This document shows positions 33,780-44,715 of a stretch of DNA of 64,000 bases, piece by piece; within the stretch, counting starts at the first letter, position 1, and each line of letters starts with the position of its first letter. Under the pieces are notes generated by a model, which made no database searches, was not told the origin of the DNA, and saw only the letters and a program-made list of their open reading frames with translations. The DNA is from Bimastos eiseni (Eukaryota > Annelida > Clitellata > Crassiclitellata > Lumbricidae): positions 12,842,601 to 12,906,600 of the forward strand of contig OY365822.1 of the NCBI GenBank assembly GCA_959347315.1, given 5' to 3'. The position numbers were made by a program, and so were the translations under genes.

Positions 33780-34221
33780 CATAATCGTCGTCATCAATAT
33801 TGTTCTTCACCATTGTCTCCTCCTCTTCCTCCTCCTGCTTCCTCTTTGTCTCTTCCTCCTCCTTCCTCTTCATCTCTTCCTCCTTCTCCTACTACTACTC
33901 CTCATCATCTCAGAGATTCCCTCCTAACTCACCAACCCTCTTTCCTACTCCCATCACTGCAGCCCCTATAGGACTCCGACAACAAGACAGAACAAGAGTC
34001 GGGTGACATAAATTCCCCAAATGATCAGATCGACTCTCGACTAATGCGACCCCGCAATACACGACGCACGCCGTCCACACATTACCCATTAAGACCGTGA
34101 AAGAATCGGACCGTAAACCCTCCTCTTTATAGTCCAACGTCCTTATATACCGCCACCGAGCTGATGCTTCTGCAGAGAGAACTGATTTAGCAAGACCCAA
34201 CAGTCGCTCACGCCAAACTAA

Positions 34222-34259
<38 letters not shown>

Positions 34260-35280
34260 ACTTGGTATATATATATATATCAATGTAATTAAAATTATTT
34301 ATTTATAAGAAAATAATGCTTCAGCGTATACAAATTCAACCTATGCATATTATATTGTATCAAGTGTATGTATGTATAGGCTGTATATTAATCACACACA
34401 TACACACATACACACATTCATACATAAATACTATGTCATTCATACATACAATGTTATACATACATTATGTATGCATGCATGTATGTATGTATGTATGCAT
34501 GTATGTATGTATGTATGTATGTATGTATTATACATGTGTATACATATGTATGCATACATACATACATACATACTCCAGTGTTATTCGAAGTGCCTCAATG
34601 CAATCTAAAATTATTGACCATAATGTATATGCCATATGATAATATATCGTGTCTCCAAAGTAATTGCTTTTATATGTGTATATATATATATATAATATGG
34701 TTCGTCCACTGCTTAACGATATATATATGCCTACACATTGGTAGTGTGGAGAGCTGCTGCAACACAGGGTCGTTTGCAGTTAACTGGCGATTATTTCGTG
34801 CTTATAACATCGTCCCTTAATTAATGGTCATGCATCAGGTTGGTGGGAAGAACAACGGATAATAGTTGATGTCCAAACGAGCTTAAAAGGCGGACTCCTC
34901 CTTGTCTTGTAAATACAACGCGTGCTTTATTGTCGCCATCATTGATCAACTTGTTTTGTCTTCTCGCAATTAATTGGGTATTTCTCAACTGCTAAGGATT
35001 TGCCCAGAATATGATTTTATAAAGTCCGTCATATCCGATAATCAGACTGTCACCGAGGGCGTTGAAAACTACAATGTTCCCTTTAATGTTGTGGAGATAT
35101 TATGGGCAAGAAACTGTGTGTGCGCAACATTTCATAAATGATTCACACTTGGGTGCACAGGTCCGAGCTGAAATGCGATGATATCATAATTAAGGCGGTA
35201 TATAAAAGTCTATAGTGATACAGGTAAGTTTTAATAACCTATGAAAAGTCCATTGTCTAAAGATAAATCAATCAATCAAC
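33780..35280. other. Pyrimidine-rich tract, (TA)n and (CATA)n arrays; no gene recognised
   Basis: CTCCTCTTCCTCC at 33815-33905, (TA)n at 34220-34258, TACATA/ATGTATGT arrays at 34395-34570. From 34575 to 35280 nothing recognised. Confidence 0.6.
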
Positions 35281-35283
35281 AAC

Positions 35284-35560
35284 CATGGGCTCATCGCCCG
35301 TAGGTGTCTGATGCCTTTCTGGTCACACCTCTCCACATATCTCTGTTCCCTGCTGCGTGGCTCAATTTTGGATGATTTGTTCCACAACATTCTTCAATGT
35401 CATCTGTCCATTCCCTATATATGGTCTTCCTCTTTTCCCTCTTTTTTGTCCCGTCCATTATTCTAAAAACCAGCGTTCGAAGTTTTCTATAAGATAATTC
35501 AGATATATATGAGTCAAGAAAAGAAAGTTTGTGGAAATGCAGCCGGTTAGAAGTCACGAT
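35284..35560 (-). mobile_element. RTE-like LINE C-terminal fragment
   Basis: Minus-strand frame ends REKRKTIYREWTDDIEECCG, then NRDMWRGVTRKASDTYGR, the RDxWRxx...YGR end typical of RTE-type ORFs. An ATCAATCAATCAA tail at 35268-35280 abuts its 3' end. Confidence 0.65.
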
Positions 35561-36239
35561 TTATGTAGTTTCATAAAAAGAAATCGTGACTCGTTACTTT
35601 TGCAAAAGGAAACTAACATACAATATCTGTTTTACTGAGAAAGAATTGTGAGCGCGTGCACACTAAATTCTTGTGTGCGCTGGTTCCACGACCCAGCATG
35701 AGCTATTGGTAAGAGGGAACATTGGTTGAAAATAGAGAAGTTTTAAAAGATTTATGTTTGTACAATTGATTTTTCTAGATGTAAACAACCGCTTTGGTTT
35801 TTTATTCTGAAGTCACTATTTCTGCTTTATTTGTCTTTATGTTACGATTTACCTAGGTGGCCCTACTTAGCGGGACTATTGTCCTTTCTGGGTCCTATGT
35901 TGTTGCTATTTGACGAATATTAATTGTTATTACATTTTGTTTTCAATGGCTGCAATGAAAATGAATTGAAGTCTGGAGATTACTATTACGAGTGAGTGGT
36001 GTGGTAGTCTTTGTTTGTGAGGAGACACTGATGTAACTCCATAACCATCGATATGCAAATTGTCAGTCATGGTATCACCGATTGTGAAAATAAGTGAACG
36101 CCTCTGGAGATCATAATTATTCCTCTCATCAGTGTGATTAATAAGTATGTTTTCACCATGCGGGGGTAGTACGCAATAGGGAGGATGCTGTTGTAGCCTC
36201 CACAGCCAAATTCAGTGCATCACAAGACAGCCTTAGAAT

Positions 36240-37154
36240 CAGGGAAGGGCAAACTACAGGTTGACATGTAATTGAATTATAAATTACTAATTACTGGTGA
36301 AAATGTAATTGAATTAAACATTACAAACTCGAATTTTGCTGGAAATTACCATTTACAAATTACGTAATTTCAATTACATTAAATTACAAACATGGTCAAG
36401 ATTCTGCTAGAACATATAGACTATATAACTATATGGTTAGTATTTTATTTTTATTTTGCATAACACTGTCAGAAAAAGCAAACTTAATTTTCTGTCAGAA
36501 GCAGCAGCTGTTCAAGCAATTTTACAGTGGTGGAAGTAATTATTGCATCATCCTTTGATCAAAGCTAGCTGTGGTACCAACAGAATAGTTATAAGTAGGC
36601 CTAATGAGTAGAACCAATGAATTTTTTATTATTTTTTTCGTTACATCGACCAACAGAGTTGAACAGACATCCCTGAAGATACGTGAATAATATGAGCGAC
36701 ATTGTCAAAAAGCTGACTTCAATGTATTAAACCGATTTTTAGCTTTGAGCAAAGTGATGTGATAAATATTTCCACAAGTGTATCCGAGAGACGACGTCTG
36801 TCAGGCCTTACAATCATGCCTACAAAACTGAAGAGTCTCTCTCGTTGTGCAGAAGAAGGCAGGGTATCATTAAATTGTAAAAATAGGGGATAGTGCTACT
36901 AAAAATATAAAATAATGATGATCTTTGGTCCAAGACATTTTTACATTATCGATTTTTTATTTATCAAGTAGCGTAAAGTACTTTGTTTTTCATAATGTAA
37001 TTTGAAATTATAAATTACAGGCAAAATGTAATTGAATTACGAATTACAAATTACAATAATATTGACCAGCAAATTACAAATTAATGATTGCAATTTTTAT
37101 TGTAATTCAGATTACGCAATTTCAATTATTCAATTAAATTACCGCCCATCCCTG
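36240..37154 (-). mobile_element. hAT element, 915 bp, with transposase C-terminal remnant
   Basis: Ends CAGGGAAGGGCAAACTAC (left) and CAGGGATGGGCGGTAATT (right, opposite strand), flanked by a perfect 8-bp duplication CTTAGAAT at 36232-36239 and 37155-37162. Subterminal regions are dense in AATTACAAATTAC words. On the minus strand 36870-36745 encodes SSAQRERLFSFVGMIVRP then RRRLSDTLVEIF, the hAT dimerisation-domain signature. The rest of the transposase is missing, so it is non-autonomous. Confidence 0.88.
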
Positions 37155-37162
37155 CTTAGAAT

Positions 37163-38190
37163 GTATACGTTCTGCCTGACAGTATATAACTGCAGCTGTC
37201 GCTTGACCTGCGTTGCATTGTATTTGGACATTTATGAAGAGCTTCTCACAGCCTTGAGAAGCACGAGATTTATATCCTTATAGAAAATGAAGGGTTTAAA
37301 ATGTGACATAGAGGCAGAGATGCAACCAGAGAAGATGGAAGGGCGAAGAGAAGATGGAAAACCAACATAAGGAGAGGAACCCGTGCAAGCAATGGACCTA
37401 GCAATTATCGTGGCCCTAACCCGGGGAACGAGGAGGATATGTGAGGACGCAGTGGCAGAGAGGGGCCGGAGAATTTGGTGAAACAGATAGTTTGGAGCAA
37501 GACCAACGGAACGAATTTAGCACGAGAACGAGACGTTAGTTTGGACGCTGGCAGAGAGAGGTGGCCTATGGCCGTTGAAGTAGCTCAGTCATAAATGTAG
37601 ATATTATGTGAGAGAATCAAGGTAGGCGGCTGCAAGTCTAATTCATTCATTCATTCATTCATTATGAAAATTTATATAGCGTCCCTGTAAGGTTACTACT
37701 CAGAAGCGCAAACAACTAATGATACGACCTATACGACCTGATGGCAGCGTCGTATTTACAACCAGACCAACGAGGCCCCCGGCCTATAGGGGCAGCCCAT
37801 TAAATGTGCTATCAATTATTTTTACATTCAAAATTTTAAATTCATATTTGCAACCTCTTGAAATTTTCAAGTTGTTGCCACAGGTGGATTTCAAATTTTT
37901 GAATGCAAAAATAAATGATAGCAAGCCAGTGGACTAAGGAAGAATGTTGAATCATTGTGTTATACTATTATTAAAGTTCAAATTAGTGCAATCATTAAGT
38001 TAATACTTTCTATTTATTTTCATTTCTTGATTGAAGAAGACTGGTATGCTGGTTTGTCTTCGTGCTACAGAGGTTAGTCTGTTAAAATTATTTTTAGATT
38101 TCAATTTGCAATTTCGATCTTTGGAGGGCGGCATAGAAATCTTGGCCTAGGGGAAAATTTTTTAATCGGCCTGGTGGTGACATTCATTGT
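37163..38190. other. No gene recognised; decayed repeats
   Basis: (ATTC)n at 37636-37662 followed by AAAATTTATATAGCGTCCC, a member of the dispersed TATATAGCG repeat. The 37760-38170 stretch, bounded by GGCCCCCGGCCTATAGGGGC and GGCCTAGGGG, may be a decayed DNA transposon, but ends and duplication were not found. Confidence 0.4.
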
Positions 38191-38428
38191 GTGGCACGGT
38201 GGCCGATCGGATAGAGAGGTCAGCCCGTAACGTTCAGTGTGCGCTGAGTGAAACGGTTCGATCCTCGTCTGAGGTATCACTGAGTAGGGACCTTGAGCAA
38301 GTCCTTCGCGCACAATTACTCTGCAGTACAACTGCAATTGCGCCGTCGATGCGTGTCTGTGCACTTCTGAGCAAAAAATGTTGGAAGAAGGACGATATCA
38401 AATTTCGGTTATAGATAAATAAATAATT
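38191..38428 (+). mobile_element. tRNA-derived SINE (family A), best full-length copy
   Basis: The plus strand begins GTGGCACGGTGGCCGATCGG, an A-box-like TGGCCGATCGG. The B box GGTTCGATCC follows about 45 bp later, spacing typical of tRNA internal promoters. The body has GGGACCTTGAGCAAGTCC and GCACTTCTGAGCAAAAAATG; the end is TATCAAATTTC plus an AATAAATAAAT tail. Only copy of six in plus orientation. Confidence 0.8.
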
Positions 38429-38504
38429 CATCCCCCGTGTAGCACCAAACTAAAACATTCAGTTAATTGCCTATCGTGGTGTCCCTCTCATCCGTAAAAC
38501 ATCT

Positions 38505-38628
38505 AGTGAAGAGCCAACTGCCCACCTCAGTGACCAGTGAAGAACCCACTGCCCACCTCAGTGACCAGTGAAGAGCCCACTGCCCACCTCAGTGACCAGT
38601 GAAGAGCCCACTGCCCACCTCCGTGACC
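38505..38628. repeat. 31-bp tandem repeat, 4 units
   Basis: AGTGAAGAGCCCACTGCCCA CCTCAGTGACC repeated four times with single-base changes. Confidence 0.95.
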
Positions 38629-39090
38629 AGTTCTCGACGGTTGCTCATTTGCGGCATGTATCAATTGTGCTCAACTCGCAGCGTCGCTTACCGATTCTAG
38701 CGTGTAGGGTGTCATATGGGGGAAGGTCTAGTTACTCTGTCACCCCTGATTTAATGTCGTGAGAAATGCTCCCGACTGCAAGTTACAGGTTACGATGGTC
38801 GACGGTGCTCGCTTGGCCCTTCTTTGCAGCGTCCGGTAGGCGCAACCACGTCTGTGACTCGAAATCAACCGGATGAGAGAACTCCCATCATGGTATCGAC
38901 AGCCTCATGGACAAGACCGCCATTTGGATATGGACCCTGCAACTGCAGAAAGTTTGTGTTTTTAAGGGGCAACTTAAACATTGTATTTATAGATTTATAT
39001 AGCACACCTCACTGAATAATTGTTAAAAAGCGCTCTCTGCACTGGTCAATTATGATGTCAAGCGTCATTTTAGAGCATTTAGTGTTACAG

Positions 39091-39341
39091 CAATTAGCAA
39101 AACGGTGCACAGCAAGCTAAAAGAGTCACCATTAGTGAGTTCACGCAAAGCGTGGAGCGAACCAACGGATTCCCGTCGACAGCTGAACAGACGGCATGAA
39201 TTTACGGCAAGGTTGCGTCGAAAGGGTAGAGCGACGACTGTCAGCAGCAATAGCGGACACAGTATGATGTCGACTAGTTATCTCTCACTATTGGAAGATG
39301 ACGCAAATCCGGATATTCATCGAGGCACAAGGATGACGTAG
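39091..39341 (+). CDS. Possible terminal coding exon of an unrecognised gene
   Basis: The acceptor TTTAGTGTTACAG precedes an open frame with no low-complexity bias: HSKLKESPLVSSRKAWSEP, RQLNRRHEFTARLRRKG, SMMSTSYLSLLEDDANPD, ending HRGTRMT and TAG. AATAAA lies 73 bp downstream (39414-39419). The basic, Ser-rich composition resembles a cytoplasmic tail. No upstream exon was found and no family is recognised; it could be chance. Confidence 0.4.
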
Positions 39342-40720
39342 ACAGATATTGGTCGTGTATGAGTCGGTAAATTGAAGCCTAAGTTATCGGCCTAGTACAT
39401 GATTTAGCAGCCTAATAAATATCCTATAATATACGTAAAATACATCACAAAATTGCTGCAATGTATAGTTTAGTTTGCTGCTGTGTAACCACGAAGATTA
39501 CTAGCGTCGTCCTTCTCCTTTTATGCGGCTTGGGACCGGCACCTTCCGAGTACGACAGTGGCGGACTGGCGGTGTTTCCATAACACAGCCAGAGTTCGAT
39601 AAATGATCATGGCAGAAAAGCCAAATACAGTGCAGCCTTACATTGGCGAAATTTCGTAGCTTTATGTCGCCCAGTTTGCAAACGAACGGCCGTCAGGTTC
39701 AGTGAGCACAAGATCTTAAATTTTATCGTCACCACCAACGACGTCACGGAGCACAATAAACGCGGGGCTCGTCACCAGGTGTCGCAGTAATAACGGAAGC
39801 GCGCGAGATTACGCATAAAGGCTAGCCACCTAGCGGTCGTCATCTTAAACTCAATCGCCATCTTGGATTATCCTCTCACTTCCGTCGTTCGGCACATAGC
39901 GAGATCATCGTCAGACTACTTCCGGTCTTGGGAAGACCACTTCCAGTTAGCGGTTTTCTACGAAAGCGGAAATGTGAGCGACACGTCATCGGCTGATGAT
40001 GTCACTTAATGATTTATGGCCGCAGTAAACTAGTTGTACCTGTGGTTAAAGCGCATGCGCGGAAGTAACATTAAAAATATTGTAACTACATCCATACGTA
40101 CAACATACAACATATATATATAAATATAAATAAATAAATATAGATATATAATATCATAACGTGGTGTGCAATGAATATCCTATATTACAAGGGCAAATAT
40201 GCTGGGTTTGACGTGACAAAAAAGCATCGGGGTATGAAAATTTTTTCTTACGGGCATTTTATTGGTCATTGCTACTATTTTAAGAATCTACTCTCGATTT
40301 CGACCTTTGGGCATTTTTTACGAATTGCATGCTACCACAAATACTCGATATTAGTAACGTCGGTCATTTCCATTCGCATCATCGAAAGGCGGGGCTACTT
40401 TAATATGCAAATCAGTAACGTCAGTTATAAAATCACTGAGTCACTAAAAGCAATGACATACACCTGGAGGAGTCAAAGACAACGTAGTTGGTGCACTCTG
40501 ATAAAAAAAGAGCGAAGTCACGCTTCTGATGGAGTAACCATGGCATGTAGAAGCCAAATGTATACGTTGAATGTGCTACATGAAATCGACACGTAATCTT
40601 GAATGATATTAAAGGCTAACAGAACCAACTGAGATGTAGCGGAAATTCCACAGCTTTAAGGGAAGTCAATGAAAAACATCCAGAATGTATTCAGAATCAT
40701 GGTCGAAACTTGGTGCATTC
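39342..40720. other. No gene recognised
   Basis: A 141-codon plus-strand open frame (40171-40596) lacks any recognisable domain and has no codon-usage support, so it is not called. Confidence 0.4.
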
Positions 40721-40860
40721 GTAATCGAATCGTAATCGAATCGTAATCGAATCGTAATCGAATCGTAATCGAATCGTAATCGAATCGTAATCGAATCGTA
40801 ATCGAATCGTAATCGAATCGTAATCGAATCGTAATCGAATCGTGATCGAGTCGTAATCGA
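40721..40860. repeat. 11-bp minisatellite, ~13 units
   Basis: GTAATCGAATC in near-perfect tandem; only the last units vary (GTGATCGAGTC). Ends about 260 bp left of the Polinton-like element. Confidence 0.97.
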
Positions 40861-41117
40861 CTATTTAAATAGTTTGAGCAACTGATCGTGTTATTTTCTT
40901 TTCTTTTCTTATCATTTCTTTAGAAACATTATAGGGACTACAATGCACACCATTCATACTCGAAATTTGATTGTTATATTTTTTGTAGTCTTTTTTTGTG
41001 CGTAATTGCCACGTGTATTGTAAATGATGAATAAAGATGACTCAATGGTTCAGTGGTTCAATGGTTCAGTGGTTCAATCAAAAGAGAGAGAGAAACGGGT
41101 CTAACATAAGCCAGCCG

Positions 41118-41442
41118 AGTAGTAGGAAAGTGAGCTACCTGGGACAATTGACCAAGATTATGGTCAATTCACCCACCTAATAGGTTATAAAACCTGTTAG
41201 TAACCTATAATTAGGTTACAAAATCATCAAAAATCACAACAACCCACATCATGGTTCTAATACCAACCAAATAGGCCACCATAAAATTGAAAAATGAGCC
41301 ACAATTCATGCACAACCAAAGCTCCAGGTCAAAACGTCCGCCAATAGGTCAAAAGTCAGAGGAATTTGCAATAGTTTCGATGATGAGTCATCACGTGGCC
41401 ACCAAGTCTTCATTACCAATCCATGAATTAAATGACTCAGGA
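41118..41442 (+). repeat. Left terminal inverted repeat of the Polinton-like element
   Basis: 325 bp, about 95% identical to the right copy. Positions 41421-41423 read TGG on the minus strand where the right copy has TAG inside the integrase chromodomain. A partial internal duplication of ATAGTTTCGATGATGAGTCA occurs at 41459-41478. Confidence 0.95.
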
Positions 41443-41519
41443 TAACAAAGCCATTCCAATAGTTTCGATGATGAGTCATTGTTCAACAAACAAGCAAAAA
41501 ACATTCTTTCAAATATAAT

Positions 41520-41945
41520 ATGAATGAAAATATTTTTCTTTTTTCACTTAAAGGAATGCCAACGCAATATAAAATGGAATACACAGAAAAGACTGTTATT
41601 GAACTAAGAAATATTGCGAAACAGAGCGGAATTGTAGGTTATACACGACTACGAAAAGCGGATTTGATTGCTAAAATTCAAGCTCACGGGGCTCAAACTC
41701 TCATCCATCATATTTTGTTCCAATCTCATCCAATGCTAGTTTGCTTGACGCATTCGTTCCCGACATTAGAATTCCAACACTCGTTCCCATGCCAGCTACG
41801 ACAGCACGAAAAGTCCTTGATAAGACAAAATCCGCGATTAATACATTCGCAAAGTGGATTGAGGGTACATACCCGAAGAACCAAGGAGAAAGGTGAACGA
41901 GAATATAGAAGCACTGAAAGCCAAATAGAATTCTATATTCTGTAA
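41520..41945 (+). pseudogene. SAP/Rho-N-like DNA-binding protein, frameshifted
   Basis: The N-terminal part contains MEYTEKTVIELRNIAKQSG then TRLRKADLIAKI, a SAP/Rho-N helix-extended-loop-helix pattern common in Polinton-like elements. After residue ~60 the frame leaves the conserved path: a second plus frame over about 41692-41892 carries IRIPTLVPMPATTARKVLD and INTFAKWIEGTYP. At least one frameshift therefore splits the gene. It probably binds DNA of the element. Confidence 0.65.
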
Positions 41946-41952
41946 AATTCTT

Positions 41953-42175
41953 ATGAAAACACGCGAAATAAAAGAGACGGCCACAGCTATCAAGGGGTTC
42001 ACGAAACAATACACGGTCGAAGGAGCAAACGAAATTGACGCCACATCTTTTCTTGACACCGTTCGAGTACAGGCGGTAGACTTGTTGACTAAAAATCGAC
42101 AGACTAATGCTAATTTCATCCTCACCTGCACAATGGAGTGTATTGATATGAAAACCGGGCAAGTAGATACCGAGG
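41953..42175 (+). pseudogene. Fragment of the region flanking Polinton DNA polymerase B, truncated
   Basis: The frame starts MKTREIKETATAIKGFTKQY and continues DATSFLDTVRVQAVDLLTKN and FILTCTMECIDMKTGQVDTE. In related elements this segment precedes or forms the start of the polymerase-containing protein. Here conserved sequence stops near 42175 and runs into the 3' part of an opposing gene; the open frame ends at 42207. This marks a large internal deletion. Confidence 0.6.
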
Positions 42176-42335
42176 CTTTTATTAACCTGCCCCTGGGTAA
42201 GAGCTGACTCGTGGTTTCCATTTAAATCGTTGTGCTTTAATCCAATGCTAACGCCGGTTCCGCCTGTAGAGATCTTTTGATTTTGTCTTTTTGTCCCTCC
42301 GAAATATTAACTTTGACATTCGTGTATCGACTCAT
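42176..42335 (-). pseudogene. Small virion-associated protein remnant, frameshifted and 3' truncated
   Basis: ATG at 42335; reads MSRYTNVKVNISEGQKDKIK, then a one-base shift moves the conserved GGTGVSIGLKHNDLNGN segment to another frame. It runs out at the deletion junction with the polymerase-flanking fragment. Similar short proteins with a KVNISEGQ motif are found in Polinton-like elements beside the capsid genes; the role is presumed structural. Confidence 0.5.
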
Positions 42336-42359
42336 TTTATATATAAAACTATAAAATTT

Positions 42360-43150
42360 TTAAGCCTCTCTTATATGAAACCGTATCGATAATTCCTCAC
42401 CTCGTAGATTAATTGGTTGGCCATTTTGATCGGTGAGAGACGTTTCCATCGTGGAAATCGAGGATAGAGTGATTGGAAGATATATCATATTCCTAGGCGT
42501 TTCGATAATCTTGTACCCAGGCCCTACATATGGGAAAAAGGAATAAATAATGTTATCAGTCGTTCCGTTGTTATAGGATGCTCCGATAATATCGCTCGTT
42601 ATCCTCAGATTACTAACACTCATTATGTCCACTATATTCTCCGATTCCTGGTAACCCGCTGAATAACGCCGCCTGTCGAAACCGAGGGCTTTTCCGATAG
42701 AGTTCAACGCCCAAAAATCAACCATGTAATTATCCGCTAGATGTACAACAGTCTTTAACGTACTGCTGTTTGCTTCTATCTTAATATTGTATTCTTCGTT
42801 AACCATATCATGATGCTCGTTTTCTTTCATGATTCTCTGGACGTATTCGTTAATATCTGTAATTTCATAGCAGCCTTCGGGAATGGTTATAGTAACCCAC
42901 ATACCTCCACCATTCGGCGTATACGAAAAGTTGTTGTTAGTTTCATCGATGTTTGGGAATGAAAAATATGTCTCCAGATTGACAAGGGCCATTTCGTACT
43001 TTTTACCTTTATCGAACTGAATCAACGGATTGAATAGAGTCCTTATTCGCGAACTCTTAACACTCAATAATATGTAAAACGATGACTTTGGCTCTGTATA
43101 ACGAGCGATCCTTTGCAGTCTACAATCTTTTGTAGAAGCGATTTTTATAA
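42360..43150 (-). CDS. Penton-like minor capsid protein of the Polinton-like element
   Basis: One long minus-strand frame, open from about 43150 to the stop at 42360 (over 235 residues). It contains IARYTEPKSSFYILLSVKSS, YEMALVNLETYFSFPNIDE, MWVTITIPEGCYEITDINEY, ALGFDRRRYSAGYQ and ELSIRFHIREA. The order and the ALVNLETY..FPNI motif match proteins that accompany Polinton/adintovirus-type elements, where they are assigned as single-jelly-roll penton proteins. No ATG occurs in frame before the one at 42992, inside the conserved domain, so the natural start appears lost. Sequence otherwise intact. Confidence 0.65.
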
Positions 43151-43163
43151 TATAAAAGACTTT

Positions 43164-43640
43164 TTATAATGAAATGTAGGATTCGTCGAAACCGCATCTA
43201 TACTTGCCGTTATTCTTATTACTAGTCTGATCTTTCACCACAAATCCATGAGGTTGCTCCCAGGCTGTTTTATATAGTTTCTTAAACTCATCCTTAGACA
43301 TGTCTTCCAACGATTCATAGAACTTAAAGCAGATATCAGAATTTTTAGCCATTGCCTCAACTACTAAGGCCGGCGGAACATTTAGTCTCATGGTCTCGTC
43401 TTGGCACCCGAATAGCCCGATGATGGATTCTTTAGATATTTTTTCTTCAAATACTTGTTTGAGTATTTTATACTCTGGTTGAAAGAGAGATCTTCCGAAT
43501 ACTTGCAGATTGTCGCAGTCTAGCCATCCAGGTCTTAGAAGTAGGTCCAACAATAAAGTCGTCTTACCGCTTCCGGACGTTCCTACGATTAACCCTCTTA
43601 TACTTCTAGGTAAAAGAGGGTTATTGAATCTCTAAGATAA
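43164..43640 (-). pseudogene. FtsK/HerA-type packaging ATPase with Walker B region missing
   Basis: The minus frame contains LPRSIRGLIVGTSGSGKTTL (Walker A, 43583-43557) followed by LLDLLLRPGWLDCDNLQVF, then PPALVVEAMAKNSDICFKFY and SKDEFKKLYKTAWEQPHGFV to the stop at 43164. In this family a central segment with a hydrophobic-DD/E Walker B separates the last two parts; here they nearly touch, so roughly 70 residues appear deleted in frame. There is no initiator Met upstream of Walker A. It would normally pump element DNA into capsids; this copy cannot hydrolyse ATP normally. Confidence 0.75.
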
Positions 43641-44715
43641 TGCGTCGTTCCACGGTTAATGCTTGGTCGAAGCTCGTCAATAGAGTCGACAACGCTGCAT
43701 ATCATCATGACTTAGCTTACGGCCAGAACGCGGATATAGCTTCTAGGAATTTCGCCGATAGAGTGATGGTTAATGAGTTGAATAATATTCCTAATCCTAG
43801 CTTACGAGAGCGAATAGAAAAAAACCTAAAATTACAATGGACTGATGAACTAGCTGAGGAGTTGCATAAACCCGTAGTAAGACGTTTTAGGAAGAGGAAG
43901 GTGTACGTTGGTGGAATAGATGAAATATGGGCTGCTGATTTAGTCGATATGCAGGCTTTTGCTCATGATAACGATGGCGTGAAATACTTACTAACCGTAA
44001 TAGATGTGTTTTCTAAGTACGGTTGGAACGTACCATTAAATGATAAGAGTGGAAAATTTTCGGCTAGTGGCTTCGTGAAAATATTCGAGAGCGGTAGAAG
44101 ACCAGGCAAGGTCTGGGTGGATAAAGGTAAAGAATTTTATAATATAAACGTTAAGAAATTAGTTGAGTTGTATTCTACGGAGAACGAAGAAAAGTCGTGC
44201 GTTGTTGAGCGTTGGAATAGAATAATGCGTGAAAAAATGTTTAAGTATTTTACAGCTAATTCAACTAGAAGATATATCGATGTATTGGATAAAATGGTTA
44301 GTAATTATAATGAAACTAGGCATTCTTCCATTAAAATGACACCCTCTAAAGCTAGTTTGAAAATGAATGAAAAGGTAGTTTGGATGAACTTATACGGTGA
44401 TGAGATCTCTGAATCTATTATACCCAGGTTTTCGATCGGTGATAAAGCTAGAATAACGAAGAAGAAGAACATCTTTGAAGAAGGTTTTACACCGAGATGG
44501 ACGGAAGAGATCTTCACAATTTCAAGATTCAATACACGGATCCACCAACTTATAAGATCACTGATTATAATGGTGCGGAAATACAGGGCTCATTTTACGA
44601 ACAGGAGCTACAGAAGACTACTCAAGAAATATTTAGAATAGAAAAAGTTATCAGGAAACGGGGAAACAAGTCGCTGGTGAAATGGCTCGGTTTTCCTGAG
44701 TCATTTAATTCATAG
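43640..44715 (+). pseudogene. PLA2-like domain fused to retroviral-type integrase with chromodomain; broken
   Basis: ATG at 43640. Residues ~10-55 hold NRVDNAAYHHDLAY, the D..A..HD..Y core of parvovirus-VP1-like phospholipase A2, without the upstream glycine-rich calcium loop. Residues ~75-330 are an rve integrase: QWTDELAEELHKPVVRRF, IDEIWAADLVDMQAF (first Asp), KVWVDKGKEFYN (second Asp), SCVVERWNRIMREKMFKYF (Glu). The second Asp to Glu spacing is 28, not the usual 35. A one-base loss near 44525 shifts the frame; the C-terminal part, including EIFRIEKVIRKRGNKSLVKW (chromodomain), continues in the next frame and stops at TAG 44713 inside the right inverted repeat. Confidence 0.8.

Noticed and set aside
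33910..34200. Signal-peptide exon for the Ig gene
   Set aside because: A minus-strand MGNVWTACVVYCGVALVES looks signal-like, but there is no donor in the required phase.
37760..38170. DNA transposon between GGCCTATAGGGG and GGCCTAGGGG
   Set aside because: Ends are not inverted repeats of useful length and no duplication was seen.
40171..40596. 141-codon plus-strand frame
   Set aside because: Not low complexity, but no recognisable motif, no splice signals and AT-biased codons; most likely chance.
40721..40860. CRISPR-like array
   Set aside because: 11-bp units without spacers in an animal genome; a simple minisatellite.
41838..42221. Two minus-strand frames inside the Polinton-like element
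   Set aside because: They are antisense to the SAP-like and polymerase-flanking fragments, which match family motifs.
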